Part shown: positions 60,299 to 64,000 of the stretch, piece after piece
How the letters are laid out: the number at the start of each line of letters is the position of its first letter
How positions within the stretch are numbered: the stretch's first letter is position 1
NCBI RefSeq assembly: GCF_001553785.1
Contig: NZ_LOJP01000001.1
Span: 3,682,273 to 3,746,272, forward strand
Source of the DNA: Actinoplanes sp. TFC3
Lineage (GTDB): Bacteria; Actinomycetota; Actinomycetes; Mycobacteriales; Micromonosporaceae
DNA: 64,000 nt
Direction of reading: 5' to 3'
The notes under the pieces: model-generated
Databases searched by the model: none
Told to the model about the DNA's origin: nothing
What the model saw: only the letters and a program-made list of their open reading frames with translations
Program-made: the position numbers and the translations under genes

Positions 60299-60483
60299 CG
60301 AATTAAAGAAGAAATATGTGATCTCCGGCGAACCGCGGGGATCCCCCGAACGGATGATGCCGGAGGTTCAGAGCCGCGCCACATTTTTCCGCGCGATCTG
60401 CAGCCAGCATCGGTCATCATCGCGTCCGGGGCAAGACCCCGGCGGGCCGTCAACCCAACCCGCCGACCGTGAAGGCCGCGCCG

Positions 60484-60615
60484 TCAGCCCAATCGGCCGG
60501 CCACGAACGACGTTGCAGCGGCAGCGCACCGGGCGAACGTCAGCGGAGCTACCGCCAGGCAGGCCGCACCCACCACGCCCACCGCGGCCATCATCAAGAC
60601 CTTCCGGATCCTCAT
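60484..60615 (-). CDS. Possible 43-residue secreted peptide
   Basis: ATG 60615 opens a short frame, MRIRKVLMMAAVGVVGAACL followed by AVAPLTFARCAAAATSFVAGRLG, which looks like a signal sequence with little mature protein and two Cys residues. A purine-rich AAGGGATGA precedes it. Could be a small secreted peptide or chance; no relatives recognised. It sits in the gap between the VOC gene and the LAxTG gene. Confidence 0.25.
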   Translation of the reverse strand: MRIRKVLMMAAVGVVGAACLAVAPLTFARCAAAATSFVAGRLG

Positions 60616-60733
60616 TGCCGTCATCCCTTCGCCGACCGGCAACTTCATGCACCCGGCGCGCACAAAACCCGTCACCACGATGGGCACTGACTAATTTTTC
60701 ACGGCCACTGCAAATTGATCGTATCTTCGCTGC

Positions 60734-61429
60734 TCACCAGAGGCAGAACTCGTTGCCGTCCGGATCGGCCAGCTCAACGGCACCGCCCGCATCGGCGTTC
60801 AGGCAGGTGGCACCCAGCCTGACCAGCCAATCGATCTGGTCCTGCCGATCACCGGTGGCCGCGAGGTCGAAGTGCTGCCGGTTGCGCCCGCGCTTGGGTT
60901 CCAGCGGTGGGCCTCCCCACGCGATCTTCGTACCTCCTTGCGGGGATTGGATCGCGGTTTCCTCGTCCTGATCCCAGACCAAGGGCCAGCCCAGCACCTC
61001 GGCCCAGAACAGACCAACCGCGCGCGTACCATCGCAGGCAACCTCGCCGAGCAGCCCGCAGCCGGCGAGGAAGTTGTTGTGCGGTTCGATCACGCAGAAC
61101 TCGTTGCCGCCGGGATCGGCCAGCACGATGTGACCCTCCTCGGGACGCTGCCCCACATCGAGATGGCTGGCGCCGAGCTTCAGGGCCGCGGCCACCTTCT
61201 GCTGCTGGTCGGCGAGGCTGTCGCTGGTCACATGCAGATGCAGGCGGTTCGGCCCGGCCTTGGGCGCGGCATTCGAAAAAAATCGAAGACCAACCTGACC
61301 TTCCTCACCGGGTACGACCACACTGCGCGCATCCTCGGCAACATCTCGCCCGAGCAGTTCGCCCCAGAACCGCGCCACATCACGGGGATCCTGCGCCGCG
61401 AAGGTGACACTCAACAATTGCGCAACCAT
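60734..61429 (-). CDS. Two-domain VOC (glyoxalase-like) protein
   Basis: A 231-residue protein with two VOC modules. Module 1: LLSVTFAAQDPRDVARFWGELLGRDVAEDARS to DPGGNEFCVIEPHNN. Module 2: GLFWAEVLGWPLVWDQDEETAIQSPQGG to ELADPDGNEFCLW, ending abruptly at the last strand. The residues LHLHVTSD and FDLAATGD supply the usual metal-ligand positions. Function unknown, probably binding or resistance. It is divergent from the TetR gene at 61530, its likely regulator. Confidence 0.83.
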   Translation of the reverse strand: MVAQLLSVTFAAQDPRDVARFWGELLGRDVAEDARSVVVPGEEGQVGLRFFSNAAPKAGPNRLHLHVTSDSLADQQQKVAAALKLGASHLDVGQRPEEGHIVLADPGGNEFCVIEPHNNFLAGCGLLGEVACDGTRAVGLFWAEVLGWPLVWDQDEETAIQSPQGGTKIAWGGPPLEPKRGRNRQHFDLAATGDRQDQIDWLVRLGATCLNADAGGAVELADPDGNEFCLW

Positions 61430-61517
61430 GACCGCACGCTAGGCAGAGACACGTCTGCCCACAAGGCAATAATCAGCGCCGGGCGTCCGTGTTGTCACGA
61501 CGGGTCATCAGGACGGG

Positions 61518-61523
61518 TAGTCT
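61518..61523 (+). promoter_or_regulatory. Leaderless -10 box (TAGTCT) for TetR gene
   Basis: TAGTCT is followed after six bases by ATG 61530 without ribosome site. Confidence 0.4.
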
Positions 61524-61529
61524 CCCACC

Positions 61530-62135
61530 ATGCCCCGGTGGGAACACGGCAGTGAAGAGCGGATGCGAAAAGCCGCAATGGAACTGTTCGACGAGCAAGG
61601 CTTCGAGCAAACCAGCGCCGTCCAGATCGCCGACCGCGCCCGCGTGACGACAAGGACTTTCTTCCGCTACTTCCCCGACAAGGAAGAAGTCCTCTTCGCC
61701 GACGCAGACGCGCTCAACGAGGCCCTGATCCAGGAACTCCGCCGAACCGCTGACATAGCGCAGCCGTTGCGGGCGGTGACGCGGACGTTGGCCGGTTACG
61801 ACTGGGAGCAACTCGGATCCCGCGAATCGCTGCGCCGGCGAGATCAGCTGATCGCCTCGAACCCCAGGCTGCTCGAACGGGACTTGATCAAACAACGGCA
61901 GATGGCCGACGGTTTCCGCGACGCCCTCCTGGACCGCGGAGTCGACCCGGACATCGCCGAAATCGCAGCCACCACCGGGAGCCATATCTTTCGTACCGCC
62001 TATCGGCAGTGGCTGGAAAGCACCGGCGACCTCGGCCTACCCGCCCGAACCGAAGCCGTGATGTCGCTGCTCGCCACGATTGTCTCCGCGGCTCCTGCGT
62101 CCGCGGTTCGCAGGGCCCGGAAGAAGCCTGCTTAG
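61530..62135 (+). CDS. TetR-family transcriptional regulator
   Basis: A 201-residue repressor. The HTH region reads RMRKAAMELFDEQGFEQTSAVQIADRARVTTRTFFRYFPDKEEVLF (residues about 12-57), the classic TetR layout. The rest is the helical ligand domain, ending in a basic tail. It may control the divergent VOC gene. It could also be the regulator of the four-palindrome promoter 500 bases downstream, although none of those palindromes occurs before its own gene. Its stop overlaps the converging cupin gene by four bases. Confidence 0.87.
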   Translation: MPRWEHGSEERMRKAAMELFDEQGFEQTSAVQIADRARVTTRTFFRYFPDKEEVLFADADALNEALIQELRRTADIAQPLRAVTRTLAGYDWEQLGSRESLRRRDQLIASNPRLLERDLIKQRQMADGFRDALLDRGVDPDIAEIAATTGSHIFRTAYRQWLESTGDLGLPARTEAVMSLLATIVSAAPASAVRRARKKPA

Positions 62136-62596
62136 GGCTGGAACTCGGCAGAGATCTCGGTGGCGTACCGCTGCCAGAGCGGCGTCATGGTTTCCGGCGT
62201 TACCGCTTGTCCCGACTCGACCATTTCCTTGAGGTCGCGGAAATACTGCACGTACAGGTCGGGCGTGAACGTGGACAGCATGACCGCCGGCTCGTCCCCG
62301 GAATTGGCGAAAGTGTGCGGTGCCCCCGGCGGAACGATGACCCAGGTGCCCGTCCCGGCGTCGTAGTTGTCCTGGCCGATCGTGAATCGCACCTCGCCCG
62401 AAAGCACGTAGAAGCCTTCGTCGTGCTGGGCGTGGCGGTGCTGAAACGGGCCGGGAGTGTGCGGCTGAAGGGTGATTTCGCCGATTCCCAGCCGGTGACC
62501 GGTGTTGCTGCCATCTTCCAGGATGCGGATCTGCGACGGCCCATTGCTGGCGATGAGCTCGCCCTCGCCGGGTCGGACGATCGACACTGCAGCCAT
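62132..62596 (-). CDS. Cupin-domain protein
   Basis: A 154-residue single cupin. The metal motif 1 is visible in FQHRHAQHDEGFYVLSGEVRF, and motif 2 in VIVPPGAPHTFANSGDEPAVMLSTFTP. It may be a small dioxygenase or a sensor; substrate unknown. ATG 62596 is preceded by AAGGAGG at a good distance. It is divergent from the muconolactone-isomerase-like gene, and four copies of one palindrome fill the shared promoter. Confidence 0.85.
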   Translation of the reverse strand: MAAVSIVRPGEGELIASNGPSQIRILEDGSNTGHRLGIGEITLQPHTPGPFQHRHAQHDEGFYVLSGEVRFTIGQDNYDAGTGTWVIVPPGAPHTFANSGDEPAVMLSTFTPDLYVQYFRDLKEMVESGQAVTPETMTPLWQRYATEISAEFQP

Positions 62597-62637
62597 GAAA
62601 AGCCTCCTTGCAGGGGGTTCGACGGGCGCCCACCAAT

Positions 62638-62745
62638 ATGTCGCGCCGAGACATGACGCTACCACCGATGTCGCTACGAGACATCAAACTACCGGGCGTT
62701 GACGTCCCACCGCGACATCGCTAGCATGATGTCGCAGCGGGACAT
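62638..62745. promoter_or_regulatory. Array of four 17-bp palindromic operators
   Basis: ATGTCGCGCCGAGACAT (62638-62654), ATGTCGCTACGAGACAT (62668-62684), ACGTCCCACCGCGACAT (62702-62718) and ATGTCGCAGCGGGACAT (62729-62745). Starts are 30, 34 and 27 bases apart. The consensus is ATGTCGCNNCGRGACAT. Two potential -10 boxes are each flanked by two sites: TAGCGT on the minus strand between sites 1 and 2 (cupin gene), and TAGCAT at 62722-62727 on the plus strand between sites 3 and 4 (isomerase-like gene). Confidence 0.8.
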
Positions 62746-62788
62746 CACAACACTCCCCCCTGCTCAACCGTCATCGAAAGGCAAAGCC

Positions 62789-63094
62789 ATGCCGAACCCC
62801 ACCGCCACGTTCATGGTGTTCGCCACTCTCCGCGCCGGCACAAACGTCGAGGAGTTCAACGCCCTGCGAGAGGACGAGCAGAAGCAGCTCGAGGTTCTCC
62901 GCTCCGAGGGAAAAGTGGGCGCGCACTACATCTCGCCGGCCCGCGGAGCAACGTTCGTCGAGGTCATCGCCGCAGACGAAAGGGAGGCAGCGGCGACCTT
63001 GGCCACCCTGCCGTTCGCCCGATTCTTCGAGGCTGAGGTCTACCCGACGACGCCCCCGGACGCGGCAGAACTCGCCCACCGCGCCCGCTTGTAA
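62789..63094 (+). CDS. Muconolactone isomerase-like (ferredoxin-fold) small protein
   Basis: A 101-residue protein: MVFATLRAGTNVEEFNALREDEQKQLEVLRSEGKVGAHYISPARGATFVEVIAADEREAAATLATLPFARFFEAEVYPT. The alternating strand-helix pattern and central dimer surface resemble muconolactone delta-isomerase/YciI-type proteins. Likely a small isomerase or heme/aromatic-binding protein. ATG 62789 has GAAAGG upstream. Divergent from the cupin gene and controlled by the four-palindrome region. Confidence 0.75.
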   Translation: MPNPTATFMVFATLRAGTNVEEFNALREDEQKQLEVLRSEGKVGAHYISPARGATFVEVIAADEREAAATLATLPFARFFEAEVYPTTPPDAAELAHRARL

Positions 63095-63187
63095 GCCGCC
63101 CCCACCCGCTGGCTTGCAAGTCGTCCCCCCGCGCCGGCCGGTAAGCCGTTCCACGTCCGGCCCGTAAGCCGTCCTGCGCGCGGCTTG
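63091..63187. repeat. Four degenerate ~25-bp repeats between converging genes, with terminator potential
   Basis: Units begin GTAAGCCGCC (63091), GCAAGTCGTC (63116), GTAAGCCGTT (63141) and GTAAGCCGTC (63164), with periods 25, 25 and 23. The first unit contains the TAA stop of the isomerase-like gene. The last unit can fold with CGGCTT (63181-63186) against AAGCCG (63167-63172), a hairpin placed to terminate both converging transcripts. Similar stop-codon-containing repeats occur at 49461-49577. Confidence 0.5.
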
Positions 63188-63188
63188 C

Positions 63189-64000
63189 TCAGACGTCGAA
63201 GTCCGCGATGACCTTCACCGTCTCGGGGATCGCTTGACAGGTCAGCACATAACCCTGCGCCACCTCGCCCGCTTCCAGAGCGAAGTTGCGCCGCATCCGT
63301 ACCTCACCCTCGGTCACCTTCGCCCGGCACGTTCCACACACGCCGCCCTTGCAAGCGAACGGCAGATCCGGCCGGGAGCGCTGCGCTCCTTCCAGGATGG
63401 TCTGCCCGGCGGCCACCGCGATCGTGGTCGCCCGCCCGTCGAGCACCACCGTCACCTCGGTCGGCGTTCCGTCGCTCTGCCGCTCGTCGCGGATCAATTC
63501 CGGGGGTGCTTCATCGACCCAGAAGAGTTCCCGGTGAATGCGATCATCGCTTGTTCCGTACGATCCCAGCACCGCCACGGCATCGCTGACCATCCCGTAC
63601 GGCCCGCACAGCCACCAGTGATCGACCCCGTCGACATCGATGAGCAACGGTAGCAACGTGCGCAGCTTCTCCGCGTCGAGTCGCCCGCTCAGCAGTTCGG
63701 TTTCCCGAGCCTCCCGCGACAATACGTGCACCAGTTCCAGCCGATCCGAGTAGGCGTCCTTGAGGTCGGCCAGGTCCTCGGCGAACATGACGGTTTCGGC
63801 GCGCCGGTTGCCGTACAGAATGGAGACTTGGCTTGTCGGATGGCGCAACAATGATGCCGCGATGGACAGCACGGGGGTTATCCCGGAGCCGGCGGCGATC
63901 AGCACGTGCCGCCCACCCCGCTCGAGGTCAGGCGTGAACGAGCCGCTCGGCGGGGCCACCTCGACCACGTCGCCCGGCCGCACCTGATGCACAAGCCATG
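63189..64000 (-). CDS. paaE: PaaE-type ferredoxin reductase subunit (5' end outside window)
   Basis: At least 270 residues of an FAD/NAD(P) reductase fused to a plant-type [2Fe-2S] ferredoxin. In the visible part: PPSGSFTPD and AAGSGITPVLSIAASLL (FAD/NAD domain), SILYGNRRAETVMFAEDLADLKDAY, LCGPYGMVSDAV (NAD motif), and the ferredoxin cluster Cys in CKGGVCGTCRAKVTEG plus a fourth Cys in LTCQAIPE. The pattern DHWWLCGPYGMVSDAVAVL and HRELFWVDEAPP is close to PaaE, which feeds electrons to phenylacetyl-CoA epoxidase. The frame continues past the right edge, so the N-terminus is missing. Other ring-hydroxylase reductases (KshB-like) are the alternative. Confidence 0.8.
   Translation of the reverse strand, partial: WLVHQVRPGDVVEVAPPSGSFTPDLERGGRHVLIAAGSGITPVLSIAASLLRHPTSQVSILYGNRRAETVMFAEDLADLKDAYSDRLELVHVLSREARETELLSGRLDAEKLRTLLPLLIDVDGVDHWWLCGPYGMVSDAVAVLGSYGTSDDRIHRELFWVDEAPPELIRDERQSDGTPTEVTVVLDGRATTIAVAAGQTILEGAQRSRPDLPFACKGGVCGTCRAKVTEGEVRMRRNFALEAGEVAQGYVLTCQAIPETVKVIADFDV

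Overview
The window is very GC-rich, single-replicon-style bacterial DNA with dense gene packing and frequent 4-base ATGA/GTGA overlaps. It has many GTG starts, apparently leaderless promoters (TANNNT placed 6-7 bases before the start codon), and F420-type luciferase-like enzymes. It also carries DUF6230/DUF6114, PspC, a SAM-IV riboswitch, a LAxTG sortase substrate and a DevR/DevS module. Together these point to a filamentous actinomycete. Micromonosporaceae (Actinoplanes-like) is my best guess; that family-level placement is inference.

Layout. 1-3.4 kb: two tandem sensor histidine kinases, the first running off the left edge. 3.4-7.0 kb: DUF6230 + DUF6114 membrane/envelope pair, a MscS channel and a DUF1992 protein. 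7.0-13.9 kb: a leftward operon for a peptide-type ABC importer (lipoprotein, two permeases, fused double ATPase) followed by a wrecked D-serine dehydratase-like pseudogene and a PEP-mutase/isocitrate-lyase-like enzyme. 14.0-17.7 kb: a divergent GCS2/EgtA-like protein, a Ser/Thr kinase and a DUF6461 protein. 17.7-21.4 kb: two tandemly duplicated polytopic GT-C-like membrane proteins. 21.5-31.4 kb: a sulfur island with a taurine/sulfonate importer, TauD dioxygenase, TauE/SafE exporter, methionine importer MetNIQ, an M20 peptidase, and a SAM-IV riboswitch controlling a class-V aminotransferase. 31.4-40.2 kb: secreted subtilase, PspC, a second Ser/Thr kinase, an aldo/keto reductase with a divergent XRE regulator, gene fragments, a STAS protein, an alpha/beta hydrolase with an early stop, and a secreted sedolisin. 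40.3-53.8 kb: mixed metabolic and accessory genes (HD protein, two F420 LLM enzymes, acyltransferase, MDR dehydrogenase + XRE, PQQ-type sugar dehydrogenase lipoprotein, aldo/keto reductase, CBS pair, nucleoside hydrolase). 54.1-58.3 kb: DevR/DevS-like two-component system enclosing two Acg-type nitroreductases with a DevR-box-like site. 58.5-64 kb: LAxTG cell-wall protein with amplified repeats, VOC protein, TetR, a cupin / muconolactone-isomerase-like divergent pair around four copies of one palindrome, and the start of a PaaE-type reductase that runs off the right edge.

The most coherent theme is sulfur. One 20-bp motif occurs at three promoters (egtA-like/peptide importer, tau, met), always oriented so that its TAGGR end forms the -10 region, and the same island holds the SAM-IV riboswitch. 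I read this as an undescribed sulfur regulon that includes an EgtA-like protein lacking expected catalytic residues. The second theme is operator architecture: several loci carry multi-copy operators whose regulators I cannot name. The third is gene decay, with at least four broken or remnant genes and two places where the 3' end of a gene, including its stop codon, seems to have been copied in degenerate tandem.
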